Source: Siphlonurus alternatus (taxonomy: Eukaryota > Arthropoda > Insecta > Ephemeroptera > Siphlonuridae). From it: a stretch of DNA of 64,000 nt. The DNA lies in assembly GCA_949825025.1 (NCBI GenBank), contig OX463784.1, positions 18,232,124 through 18,296,123 of the forward strand, given 5' to 3'. Shown piece by piece: positions 48,902 through 60,455 of this stretch. Below the pieces are notes generated by a model, which was not told where the DNA came from, searched no databases, and saw only the letters and a program-made list of their open reading frames with translations. The position numbers and the translations under genes are program-made. The number at the start of each line of letters is the position of its first letter. Position 1 is the first letter of the stretch.

Positions 48902-51900
48902 CGTGACGCTGCGGGGAAACACGTGGCACATAGCGTTACATTCAGACAGCCTTCGATGTTCAGTCAAATTAATTTACATTAGCAACTAAGTAGTACGAGA
49001 TTCCTGATGTGCATATTGAAATTTAACATAGCTGATAGCTCTTTAAAACTAATCAACCCCAAAATTGTAAGACTGAAAGTATATGCACGTATACATTATA
49101 ACAAACAGGTTCTTTATATATCCACATGTCATAGGTAGATGGCCTGCATATAACTTACGATAGTTCTTTAAAATTTAAAATAAAATATTTTTTTAATATT
49201 TTTAATTACTATAAAATTGTTTTAAAACAATTTATAATTGATTTTATTTTCCTGACAAAATAATGAATTAAAATATTTAAAACTAAATTTTTTATAAATT
49301 ATATTCAAAAATATATATTTTATATATTATATATATATATATATATATATTGTATTTTAATTTTTAAATTATTATATTGTAATAACGTAAATGTTGTAGG
49401 TTGATTCTTTTTCAAAATAAACTAATTTTATTATTTTATAAAAAATGAAACATTTAACAGAGACTTTGCGTTATTGTAATTATTACGTATATATTTAATT
49501 TGAAAATAAATAATATTCCATATATAGTCGATGAATAATTAATTACTTCACTGTTAACAGTTTATATGACTTTGTGGTTCAAATGGGCTTATCAGTAATA
49601 CGAGATATAAGAAAGAAATGGCTATCGTTCCGACTATGTAAGGTTATGATTTAGTCTGGAAACAATTTATCTGCACTTTCTAAAGTAATTGTCCGGTCTA
49701 ATATTGCAAATTATTAACGAACATCCCAATTCGCCACATTTATACCTGTTCATTTAGGGTCAATATCATGCTATTTCCAGATTATATGCTATTACTCTGA
49801 ATCCAAGGTGTTATATTCACGTAGAAAAGTAGTGAAATTATGAAAAATATGATCTCAATTAAAAATTACCCACCTTTATTACGTAGTAAGTTAACTGGGG
49901 TAGCTACCTCAGCTCTGCGTAAATTGACACTACGAAGAAAACTTTAAACTAAACTTTAAAGAGGGGAAGAAAAGAGAGGTTGATTTTTTTCTCCACTGAG
50001 TAAGAGTGGAGAACAACCCCAAGGGCTTCCTTGTAAGGACGGATCAAGTACAGGAGCGTACCACCCAGAGACATTACAGTGACCTGGCGGACTAGTCGAT
50101 ACCGTGCAGAGCAATCCATTAGTTGGTCGTTGAATCAATTATTATGTGTAGGTTATGAAATTATTGATATGTTAATATCATTGCGATTAAATTCAGAAGC
50201 ATTATTTGGATAACTCGTATTTATGAAAATTATTTTACAAATTCCATAAAACATCGAATTGTGTATTTTATTTTCGTTATTTTGTTATATCTATTCCCTT
50301 GTAATCATTACTACAATGTATCATGATTATTTATTTGAATTTCAGCCACTTTCTTAATTCTCAAGTCAAATTTATAGAGCTTCTTGCACATGATAGAACT
50401 TCAAGATCCTTTTCTTTTTATTTAATTATTACTTAAAAAATAATTAGAAACTGAAACACATATATTTAATTAAAAATATGTAATGTATATTATTTCTTAT
50501 AATTTAAAATGACCTTTACATATTATTTCAAATTAATTGTTTAAAAATAATTTTAAATAAAAAATTATAATACCAAAAATTTTCAAACTAAAACTAGTTA
50601 CAAAATGTCATCTTAATTAACTATTTTTATAGGTTTTATCATATAATAAATAATATTGCTTTTATTGTATGTATTGCATAAGGAATTCTATGATTTTCGT
50701 TTAATCAAAGATGCTTTATCATATCGACTATCCTAATTATAATAAATGAATTTTCATATATAATTATTTCTTTCAAAACCTGTTGAAGTTTAAATTAAAA
50801 TAAATATAAAATACAATCTCAAAAGTAATGGGGAATTCTCTTACGAGCTTACGACTCAAATTGTAATTCAACTACTATATCATGATAGGGTACATATTAA
50901 CAATAAGTTTGACTTACGTTTCAAGTTTTTTAACTCAAATTTGGGGACTCTGAAGGGATTATTAGAATAGGGGCAAAGTATGCAACCCGCGCGCAAACCT
51001 GAAAACTGTGACGTAGAAACTCCCTAGTTAACACACAACAACTGCCTGATACCATAGTTTGAGCATCAAGGAGTGATTGGCTATAAATTTGAGTAACACG
51101 ATCGAAATCAGCGGGTTTTTCTACCCTAGTATCAGTAGTTTTATTCCTAATATCAGTTTATTTTAAGAGTGATAATCGAAAATATAAATTTATTGCAGGA
51201 AAAATTTGCCTGCTAGGCAGTTTCTACGTCACGTTTTGGCGCTAAATTTAAAAGAAGACAGATTTTTAAAAAATTCCCAAGTCTCCAATTTTGAAAATTG
51301 AAACTTTTTTGTTTTGGGACATTTAGTTTCAAGGCATAGAGCATCTGAAAAAAAAAAAAAAATAAATGTAGGAGAATTTCCCATTGTGGCTATAATCTTC
51401 TGTAATCGGAATGCACTACAGAATTGTTGAATAATGAACAACATACATGAAAAAAATTTATTGCAGAAATGAATAGAGGGTACCAAATTATACTGCTCTG
51501 AATTTTTTCAGATTTTTTTGAAACCCAGAACTATTTTTTAATAATTATTGAAAGTGCGGCCACGCCCCCTATAGGCGTCAATAGGCGTTCAGTCTCTATC
51601 CTTTATATTAAGGATTCAGGGGTGCCAACTGAAATCACAGGACTTTCAATAATTATTTAAAAATAGTTCCGGGTCTCAAAAAGATCTAAAAAAATTCAGA
51701 GTAGCATAATTTGGTACCCTCTATTCATTTCTGCAACAAAATTTTTTCATGTATGTTGTACATTGTATATTCTAACTGCAAAGACAGAGAGAGAAATATT
51801 AAGTAACGGACGATCTACAAAAAATATGACATCAAAACATAATTTTATTCAACAACGTTTTATTCACACCCGCATTTACTGAAATTTTAATGCTACTGTT

Positions 51901-52073
51901 ATACTTTCTTTATTACGGTATACTAAGTCTACATAAGCAGGGTACAAGACATTGACACATGACAGTCATTCAGATTACTTTAGACTGTGAGGAGGTAGTT
52001 CTCAAGTTAATTAATGGTGGTGTAGCTAACGCGGAAAATCTCCGTGATAAGTGATATTTAATTGACAGCTGAG
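48902..52073. other. divergent intergenic region between iav and the Ig/Gln-rich gene
   Basis: This 3.2-kb stretch should contain the promoters and 5' UTRs of both flanking genes. It is AT-rich, with a TA run near 49326-49351. A GC-richer segment at about 49990-50145 looks like an old SINE-type repeat, and a foldback element sits at 51434-51763, only about 300 bases upstream of the Ig gene start. No core promoter can be named with confidence. Confidence 0.55.
51434..51763. mobile_element. foldback element, CAGATTTTT family, copy b
   Basis: The termini AACAACATACATGAAAAAAA and the complement near 51760 enclose arms with GCAGAAATGAATAGAGGGTA and AAATTATACTGCTCTGAAT. The centre (GTGCGGCCACGCCCCCTATA to GGGTGCCAACTGAAATCACA) is non-palindromic and reads in the opposite orientation to the centre of the copy at 54138-54794. 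It is upstream of the Ig/Gln-rich gene. Confidence 0.85.
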
Positions 52074-55000
52074 ATGCGTTCTGAAATATGTATTTTGATC
52101 TCAATGCTGATTGGTGGACTACTGTGCTGTTCAGATCGAGGTTCAGCGGAGGCTGAACAATTACCGGGGAGGAGATATGAAGGACCGGAGAATTCAAGAG
52201 GTAAGACCGAGTCAGACTTTTATTTGTACTGATTTTTTTTTAACTATCCTCCTTACTAGCTAATTTATTATTGAAGAAAATTTTATTATGAAATTATGTG
52301 AAAGGAAGAGAAGATATTATTAATTTTAAAACAATTTTAATAATTCTCGATGGTTTCACTATACGTATAACATTATTCCATTATAAGAGCTAGATCAGAG
52401 ACTTTTTTAAATATGCACTTTTTATTGCATCTATCCTTATCTTTTCTAATATAAGCAATACTACATTGTTAGATTGAATTCGCGAAGAATAAAAAATTTA
52501 ACTAAAATAAGTCAGTGTTCAACTGGGTTCAGTTTATCAATTAAAAGAAAAAAAAAAACTTGAAAATGTATATATTATAGTGAATAACCCAACTTCAATT
52601 GTATATTTATTTTTTTTAGTGCAGTTCGATCAGTGTCAAATTTTAAAATTAAAATTTTGTTTAATGAACATTGAAATATATAGAAGAACCAACACATATT
52701 TCAAATTTAATTTCCATCAGAATACGATTTTGATATCTGTAATATAATACATCAAATATTAATTTTCCATTTTTTGTTTTTATTCTCTTATCAAATAATA
52801 CTGACAAAAAATAAATTAATGTAGCACTTGTCAACACAGTAACAAATAAAAAACATCAGGGATCAGTAATCAATAGTATACCGCTTGATTTATATTATAC
52901 GCAACATAAAATACCCGTAGAGTTATAATATGTAGAATTTGGCCATCAACTCATTAACTCATGATGATGCTATAGCATTACCTCTTTATTTATTGATATG
53001 ACATTACTTTAATGACAACCACTCTGACAGTTCGTTCTGGCGTTCGAGGGACGGTATCAAGACCTGAACGAGCGTGGAGAAGACCCGACCTTCGACGTCC
53101 CCACAAAGAGCCGAGCAGAGACGACTATGAAGTCACAGAAGATGAGGGAGGGTGGGACGATTACGAACAGAGAGACGAGACAGCTGATCAACAGGACGAG
53201 ACTCAGGGAGAGGCGTGAGTACAGTCGCAACCACACAAATTGTCCATCAATAACATCAATGTACACTCGTCTCCTTGCAACATTTTTTTAATCACCATGC
53301 TCTGTGTTATTCTTACGGGGTTTGGTGATTATTAAGAAGGCTGCAAAAGAAATTTTCCGATGCGACGAGTGTACCAAGATGTAAGGAGAAAATTTCTATA
53401 ATAATACAAGGATGAGATGGGAGGGCAGCTATATATAGCTACATGTTGACATCATTAAACCCTATTTGGCCATAAAAAATAAATATTGATATAACAGTGA
53501 TAAGCACATCTCTCAATGAAAGTAACGCTGACACCTGATAGAAAATTTTCTCCTTGTATCTTGGTATTCATGTAAGAATATTTTTATAAGCGTAAGAATG
53601 CTATACAGTATAGAAAGAAATATAAAATTAAGAGCCAGCTTGAAACTTTATAATTATTATAATTTGGTTATCTGGCTATTAAAATTGATATATTTGGACC
53701 ATTGCACTTCCGGTTCATTGACAAAAGCTGTAGCGTCCATCCTGGCTGAGGTTTCCACGTTTCCCTCAGTCGCAGGCAAATGCTGGGATTGATTGCAAGG
53801 CCGTGACCGCCCCCGTTACATTTCAGAAGGGCCCGCGAAACGCTCAAGTTAGGGTTTCGGAAGGTTCGTGGTTTCAAACTTAGTGAGTAATTAGTAAATA
53901 TATAGAAGTGCCCAGTTAAGGATTAATTAAAAAAAATGTATATATTGTATTATATCTCCATTTCACAGCATATTTAATGCTTATTATTATTACTTTTTAA
54001 TGACTTAATTTTCTCAGTATAAAGTTTAGTAGGTAAACTAAAAGTATTCAATTTATTTTCTCCAGTCGTCCTCAATATAAATGTTTGAACAATGCTAACT
54101 GGGAGGTTTATTCATTAATTTATTGTTCAAAATATAATGGACAACATACATGAAAAAAATTTATTACAGAAATGAATAGAGGGCTCCAAATTATGCTACT
54201 CTGATTTTTTTCAGATTTTTTTGAGTCCCGGAACTATTTTGAAATATTTATTGAAATTTCTGTGATTTAAGTTGGCACCCCTCAATCCTTAATAAAAAGG
54301 ATAGAGATTGGATGGCTGGATGCCTATTGACGCCTCCAGGGGGCGTGGCTGCACTTTCAATAATGAGATATTAGAATGTGAAAATTTTAGTGACTTAATC
54401 GAAAGAAGGGGTAAAAATATGTTGCTGTGAATTTTTTCAGATTTTTCTGAGACCGGGAACTATTTTTAAAAAATTATTGAAAGTCTATTTTGATGACGTC
54501 ACGTGCGGCACTGCCCTATCCTTTTTCTTAAGGAGTGCCGCCCGTGACGTCATCAAAATAGACTTTCAATATTTTTTTTTTAAAAATAGTTCCCGTTCTC
54601 AGAAAAATCTGAAAAAATTCACAGTACCATATTTTTACCCCTTCTTTCGATTAAGCCACTAAAATTTTCACATACTAATATCTCATTATTTAAAAAATAG
54701 TTCTGGGTTTCAAAAAAATCTGAAAAAACAGAGTAGCATAATTTGGTACCCTCTATTCATTTCTGCAATATTTTTTTTTCATGCATGTTGTCCATTTCTG
54801 ATTGCTAATTAAGTTTCACGACCTGGCACCAGACACCCGCACCTTGATGACGTCACTAATTACTTTGTCTGCAGCGGCATTTACCGTGAGCCTGCATTGG
54901 CGTGCGGAAACACTCAGAAATACCCCCATTGAATTGCATGACGTCATAGCTCTTCGCAGAGCAAGTTCACTTCCAGTAGCTCCAAATAATATATATTATA

Positions 55001-58000
55001 TAAATATACAATATATAATATATATATTGGTAACTCCATTAAAAGTGTTAGAATTCACCAATTAATTTTTAACAAAAATTAAAATTCGCAAAATTTAATA
55101 TACTAGCAGGCTTAATTTAATTATTGAATATATTTCTACCCATGTTAAAATATTGTCAATAGCTACTTTTTTATCGGAGTAGGCTGGAATATAAAATATT
55201 ATATTGCATGCATTTTTGTTGTCGCCTACTGTACTAATTATATGAAATTGTAAAAATATATAATCGAGATTGTTTGAGATAAATCAAATTTTTACCAAAT
55301 TCAGTTTTCTATCTTTTCTTTTATAACAATTAACGCTCTTTTATTAATTTTTGAATGTTATGAAATATAATTATATAGCTTTATTAATAGGAACCATGTA
55401 CATGGTACAGTCCTGCTGGACACGTGGAAACTACGTGATACGATAGTAAACGTTTGAAGATTTGATCTTAAGGTGGATTTTCATGGGCGATTTCCAGCCT
55501 GCGACGCGATGCGAATAAAGCACATGCAATTGCTGTAACATCCATTGGCGGCCATATTGGGCGAATAAAAGAAAAAGAGCATCGTATAATTAACGCGATT
55601 ACCGGCGAATTCGCCGCCGCATAGGATTTTGCAGCTTTTACGTCATCATCGCGCCGCATCGTCGTTGTCGCTCATGAAAATCCACCTTTAACCTTTAAAA
55701 GTGAGCCGCCCTTCGTCATTATAAAAAAAAAAAAAAATTATTAGTCACAAACAATTTTTGTTATATAATTCAGTGTTATTTTTGTTCTGTTTTTAAATGA
55801 TATACACTTATTTTCCAGAGAGGTCGCAGCGTCTAGTGTGAACTTGGTGGCAGAGAAGAGCGCTAAGAAGCACCCTGGGGGAGGTTACGGGGGAGGACAC
55901 ACGTACAGCGGCAAGCGAGACTACGGGACAGGATACAGTATAACGTTAACCCCTGCCTCAATATCGGTCGTGTGCACCGTCAAAGACCCACTTGAGGTGA
56001 GTTTTAAACTTGATGAATGCAATGCAGTACCGACCTCAAATTTTTTTATTGCAGAAATAGATATAGAGCGTGCAAAGTTATGCTACCCTGATTTTTTTTC
56101 AGATTTTTTAGAGCCCGGGAACTATTTTTAAAAAATTATTGAGAGTTCTATTTGTGACGTCATGAGGCGCCGCTCTTTAAGAGGAAAAAGATAGGACTTG
56201 CCGCCTCGTGACGTCACAACAAGGACTTTTAATAATTTTTTAAAAATACTTCCCGGTCTCTTAACTTTGCACGCTCTATCCATTTCTGCAATAAAAAAAA
56301 TTGAGGCTGATACTCCATTGCATTAGAATATAATTATGTATAGTTGGTCATATAAAGTGGAATAAGAATGAAAATTATTCAGTTCGTACACGTGCTACTA
56401 ATTTTGACTGCGACTGTATTTCATTTCAATATTTATTTAATTAATTATTTATTCACAATAACCAGTTGGTACATTGCGAGTTCATTACGTATATATTTTT
56501 CTTTGGTATTGTAACTGTAATTTTCATTCGTTCAACTTATAAAAGTTAATCCGATTATTTCTTTTCAATTTAACTTCTCATTTGCATTATTTTTTTTATA
56601 TTTTTAATCAAACCCTATTGGGTACTTCCGATAATATATGCGCAAACTATGTTGATTCCATCAATTATGATTAACTCCTTAAAAAGATGAACTTACGTTA
56701 AATATTTATTTAATACCTAATTATCTGAAATACCCCTATAAATAAATTTAAAAAAAAACGCGTATCAATGATCATGAAATAAAAATAATAACATAGAAAT
56801 AATAAAAAAAATCGGAAGAGAAAATGAAATAAAATAGATTTATAATATTTCGTACGTAATTTCAGCACATCGTGTGGCTCCGCACTCCATGCCCTGACGA
56901 GTACGAACGTGGCGAGGTGATAGCCCGGGGCTCCGTCTCTCTTCTCCCGGACATTTTCTCAGTGTCCGTGTCTGGAGAAAGCGGTGAATACACCTCCACT
57001 CTGTCCATCGATAAGCCGCGAGACATCATGGGTGGTGGTGTATTCCGCTGTGAGGCCTGGCCACACATCTCCGAGCACCGAAGACATCGCCGGCAAACCC
57101 TCTCGCAATCGTCGGTAAATACAAATTCTCGGAACGACACAAACCCCGAGAGTGAAGAACTTACCGGCGAAAGCAGTCGACAAAGCCGAGGAGAAGATTC
57201 AGAAAATCGACGAGCTGGAAGAGCAAGTCATGATCCATGGAATGCAATTATTTTAGGAGGAGCTGAAATGGTTGAAGAATGTTTTTATGGTTCTTATGGC
57301 GGAGGGAGAAAATACAAAGCATTAGATGGAACTGCTAAAAATGCTAACCAAGATATTTTACATTCAAAATTAGCATCTGAATCATCAAATCAAGAATCAC
57401 AAACAAAACAAATACATGAAGAAAATTATAATACAGTTCAAAGTTCACAACCTCAAGAACACGTGCAATTTATAAATAATCAAAAATATCAGAAATTGCA
57501 AGTAGTTCCAACTCCAGCAGTACTTGAAACCTCGCAACCAAGTCAACCTAATGTAAAATTATATCAAACTTATTTAACACAGCAAAATTCTCCTCACCAA
57601 ACTGTACAGTCAATTCCACAAGTACAGAATAGTGTATATCAAACGGCACAAGATCAACAATCTCAGTTAATTCAGGCACATCGACAACAACAATTACAGC
57701 AACAGCAGGTTGAACAACAGATGCGGCAAGAGAGAGAACAACAACAAAGAGAGCAGCAACAACAGTTGCAGGAACAAAAGGAGCAACAATTAAGGCAGCA
57801 GCTACAGCAACAACAGCTATTGCAGCAACAAAGGGAACAACAACAGCAACTGCAGCAACAAAAAGAGCAACAATTGAGGCAGCAGCTACAGCAGCAACAA
57901 CAGTTACAACAACAAAAAGAACAACAATTGCAGCAACAAAAAGAACAACAATTAAGGCAACAGCTACAGGAACAACAGCAGCTACAACAACAGCAACAAT

Positions 58001-58686
58001 TGAGGCAGCAGCAGCAACAAAGTGTAGTTCAACCTTCACAGTTGCAGTCTCCTAAGTATCACCCACCCCAATACACTCAACAACAAGTAAACCCGAGTCA
58101 ATACTACCGAACCCCACAAATTCCAAGATCAGTTCTTTTAAGTCAAATAAGTAAAGTAAATCCAGCACAGAATGTACCTCAAACATTACAAAATATTCAA
58201 GCTCAAAATGTACCACAACAAAATAATCAACAAGAACAAAAGAAACTTACTCCAGAACAAATACAAATTTTACAAAATTATCATGCAGCTTTAAAAGCAA
58301 TGCATAATAATAAAGAAAAAATTGAATATCCACCAAATAATCCATACAGTGTACAAATTCAACCTCAGTCAAACCAACAATTCCAATCAGGTCGTTCTCA
58401 ACGTGGTAATGATGAACCTGAGTCAAGTCCTGTCCAAGAGAAATCAGGTCTGCAAATTACAACAAATATGGTACCACTTCATCGCATGTTGAGTGCAAAA
58501 CAGAGGTCGAATGACGAGGTCCAGCAAGAAGTGATGACTACAACGACGGCTAGTCCGACTAAATCTGGATTGGAAATTTCAACAAATATGCAGAGACAGA
58601 CTCAAAGTCGTACGATTCATTTCACAGAACCTCCAGTTGTTGAAACTACTAATACTATGTTAAATAATGCTGCTCAGATCCATTGA
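52074..58686 (+). CDS. secreted protein with one Ig-like domain and Gln-rich tail, unnamed
   Basis: Four exons in frame: 52074-52200, 53031-53214, 55819-55996, 56866-58686 (stop TGA), 769 residues. The ATG at 52074 begins MRSEICILISMLIGGLLCCS, a signal peptide. Exon 2 is charged, first basic and then acidic (DDYEVTEDEGGWDDYEQRD). An Ig-like fold spans exons 3-4: Cys156 in SVVCTV, Trp167 in HIVWLR, strand YTSTLSI, and Cys225 in GVFRCEAW. A basic HRRHRRQ just after it could be a convertase site. After a block DPWNAIILGGAEMVEECFYG comes a long Gln-rich segment (about residues 424-548) and a C-terminus with a repeated motif (KSGLQITTNM, KSGLEISTNM). I recognise no named family. The 3' half of exon 4 is AT-rich and may evolve fast. 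The gene is divergent from iav. The signal peptide, junctions and Ig hallmarks make it a real gene; its function is unknown. Confidence 0.82.
53261..53374. mobile_element. small foldback, TTAATCACCATGC family, copy 3
   Basis: It opens GTACACTCGTCTCC and closes GCGACGAGTGTAC, with TTAATCACCATGCTC inside the left arm. It lies about 45 bases after the exon 2 donor of the Ig/Gln-rich gene. Confidence 0.78.
53735..53830 (+). mobile_element. 5S-headed SINE tail fragment
   Basis: GTCCATCCTGGCTGAGGTTT and AAATGCTGGGATTG, then GGCCGTGACCGCCCCC match the second conserved block of the SINE family. Both head and A-rich tail are missing. Confidence 0.6.
54138..54794. mobile_element. foldback element, CAGATTTTT family, copy c, interrupted
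   Basis: The ends are TGGACAACATACATG and CATGCATGTTGTCCA. Removing the nested element (54365-54684) leaves about 335 bp, the size of copy b. The left half carries the centre sequence GTTGGCACCCCTCAATCC ... GGGGGCGTGGCTGCAC, in reverse orientation relative to copy b. It lies in intron 2 of the Ig/Gln-rich gene. Confidence 0.85.
54365..54684. mobile_element. 320-bp perfect-ended foldback nested in copy c
   Basis: The ends GAGATATTAGAATGTGAAAA and the complement pair almost perfectly, and the whole element is a long palindrome centred near 54525. Comparison with copy b shows it split AATAATTATTT with a 2-base AT duplicated (54363-54364, 54685-54686). Although its ends differ, it contains the same CAGATTTTTCTGAG and GGAACTATTTTTAAAAAAT modules as its host. 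Confidence 0.85.
55471..55687. mobile_element. 217-bp TTA-duplicating MITE, second copy
   Basis: It is a relative of the nested element at 46913-47127: AGGTGGATTTTCATG at one end and CATGAAAATCCACCT at the other, with TTA at 55468-55470 and 55688-55690. Shared interior phrases include GCGAATTCGCCGCCGCATAG-like sequence and GCGATTA. It lies 130 bases upstream of exon 3 of the Ig/Gln-rich gene. Confidence 0.87.
56040..56305. mobile_element. foldback element, CAGATTTTT family, copy e
   Basis: GCAGAAATAGATATAGAGCG and its counterpart near 56290 bound arms with GCAAAGTTATGCTACCCTGA and GGGAACTATTTTTAAAAAAT. The arms meet at two TGACGTCA octamers (56155-56162, 56209-56216). It starts about 45 bases after the exon 3 donor of the Ig/Gln-rich gene. 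Confidence 0.82.
57650..58022 (+). repeat. CAA/CAG-type repeat encoding the Gln-rich segment
   Basis: An imperfect CAA/CAG tract within the last exon of the Ig/Gln-rich gene encodes repeated QQQ, EQQ and RQQLQQQ units. Units recur as tandem blocks of about 40-60 bases, for example LREQ/KEQQLRQQLQQQ variants, which suggests slippage and unequal crossing-over. The mixture of CAA and CAG codons argues for long-standing selection at the protein level or old age rather than a fresh expansion. Confidence 0.85.
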
Positions 58687-59066
58687 AATGATATTGAAAT
58701 ATGGTGATTTGTTTGTTTATTAATGTGTCAACTTTTTCTGCACTAACTGTTAATTGGGATAAGCACGTAAATCAGTCAATATTATTCATATTATTTATTT
58801 TTATTAGTTATTATATATTTTGAATATATTATATAGCAGTGTAATGCAATGATGATTAAATAATATTTATTAATCAAGTGGGAAGAACTTATATTTTAGC
58901 ATTTAATTTATTTTGCATATTTCTCGGTTTTTATTTTGTATAATATTTCTCAGTTGCACGCATTTTTTCTATAAAATGACAACAATTTATTTATGCTATT
59001 TATTACGAAAATTAATTAATATTTAAATTAAAGCACTCGTCGGATTTACTGCACTAATATATTTTT

Positions 59067-59072
59067 AATAAA
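59067..59072 (+). terminator. candidate polyadenylation signal AATAAA
   Basis: A canonical AATAAA lies about 380 bases after the stop codon of the Ig/Gln-rich gene. An ATTAAA variant occurs earlier (near 58855), so the choice is not certain. Confidence 0.4.
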
Positions 59073-59479
59073 GTTCTTGAAATATATACAGGAATTTCAG
59101 TTCTATTACTATACGTGCAATGACAGTGTTTTATTTATAATATATACGTATTTGTTGACGACGGATAATGTTATATTCTTAGGAAGCGTCATCAACGGAT
59201 CCGTATTAAATAATTAAACAATAGTGAATGATCCTCCAAAGTATTTTACTAGTTTTATTCACACTCAATATTTTTTATATATACGCGCGTACATAATTAA
59301 CATTGCACCAAATAAGTACAGAAAAATGTGTGTTGTTTTAATTTAGTATTGTTATGATACCAGCATATATTATATATGCACTTTGATGTTTTGGCTTACT
59401 TTCTATTTAATTTATGTATGCACTTTACATATTATTTGCAATCAACATTAATGACTGACCTACTGACAAAAATTACTTA

Positions 59480-59755
59480 TAATGGACAACCTGCATGATT
59501 TTTTTATTATTATTTTTGGACAGGGAATCTCAAAAGTTATGAATTGCATTTTTTTTTTTCAACTCTCTAATTTGAGGAGAAATAATTTGTGACGTCAGTC
59601 ATGCAACTTCTTCCCCTATGCTTAAGCATGATTTTAAGGATGTTTTAGGGTTAAGAAATGTGAAAAGTATTGGACAATACAAAACATATTGAATAGAGGT
59701 CCTTTATTTTCATTTGCAATAAAAATTTTCATGAAGGTTGCAATGCCCATTGAAA
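59480..59755. repeat. decayed relative of the CAGATTTTT foldback family
   Basis: The ends ATAATGGACAACCTGCATG and CATGAAGGTTGCAATGCCCA, plus TGAATAGAGGTCC near the right end, match the termini of copies b and c. The interior is mostly different but keeps one TGACGTCA (59590-59597). Confidence 0.55.
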
Positions 59756-60107
59756 TTTAATTATGATAAAAAATTTACTAGAATGGTTGCACGTCTATTT
59801 CGGAACATGCATTAGACTTTTACGTTTATGTGTATTTTATAAATTTTTTTCGTACTTGTTTCATTTTACCTCTTCAATCGCATCAACTATTTTTCTTTGA
59901 TCTTTGTTAGAACTCTCTGCAATAACCCCCTGCACTTTCTAAATGAAAATCATTAATGCACGCACTCAACACTCGATCACGTTTTTTTTTTTCTTATGTA
60001 TAGTAAAGAATCATTGCTTACAAAATCAATGCAAAATATATTTAATTATCATATTTAATCTAAAATATTTAATATTCTGTATCTGCACTAAATACTCAAT
60101 CTATTAA

Positions 60108-60455
60108 GGGTAAGGTAACGCCACCAATGTTAAAAAAAATCCCTCACACAAAAATTATGAAAAAAAATTTAAAATGTTCTCCTCTACACCCCCTATCAGT
60201 AGCTAAAATATCAGGTATACAAATTCGATCTAGTTTTTGAGTTATGAATTTTTAAAGTTGACTAATTTAACATGGGATTTCCATTTCTCCATGTTAAAGT
60301 AGTCAACTTTAAAAATTCATAACTCAAAAACTAGATCGAATTTGTGTATATGATATTTTAGCTACTGATAGGGGGTGTAGAGGAGAACATTTTAAATTTT
60401 TTTCAGAATTTTTGTGTGAGGGATTTTTTTTAACATTGGTGGCGTTACCTTACCC
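60108..60455. mobile_element. 348-bp TTAA-flanked foldback
   Basis: It starts GGGTAAGGTAACGCCACC and ends in the complement, bordered by TTAA at 60104-60107 and 60456-60459. The interior (AAAATGTTCTCCTCTACACC, CTATCAGTAGCTAAAATATC) is shared with 27547-27857, although the ends differ. The arms are about 150 bp. Confidence 0.88.

Noticed and set aside
49990..50145. A third SINE family
   Set aside because: The segment has a SINE-like composition and a TGTACTTGAT phrase resembling the 5S head, but there is no second full copy or tail in the window to support it.
57548..58039. Minus-strand frame rich in Val and Ala
   Set aside because: It is the antisense shadow of the Gln-rich coding repeat.
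60108..60455. CRISPR-like or regulatory hairpin array formed by the foldbacks
   Set aside because: The units are single inverted repeats scattered in a eukaryotic genome, without regular spacers; they are transposable elements.
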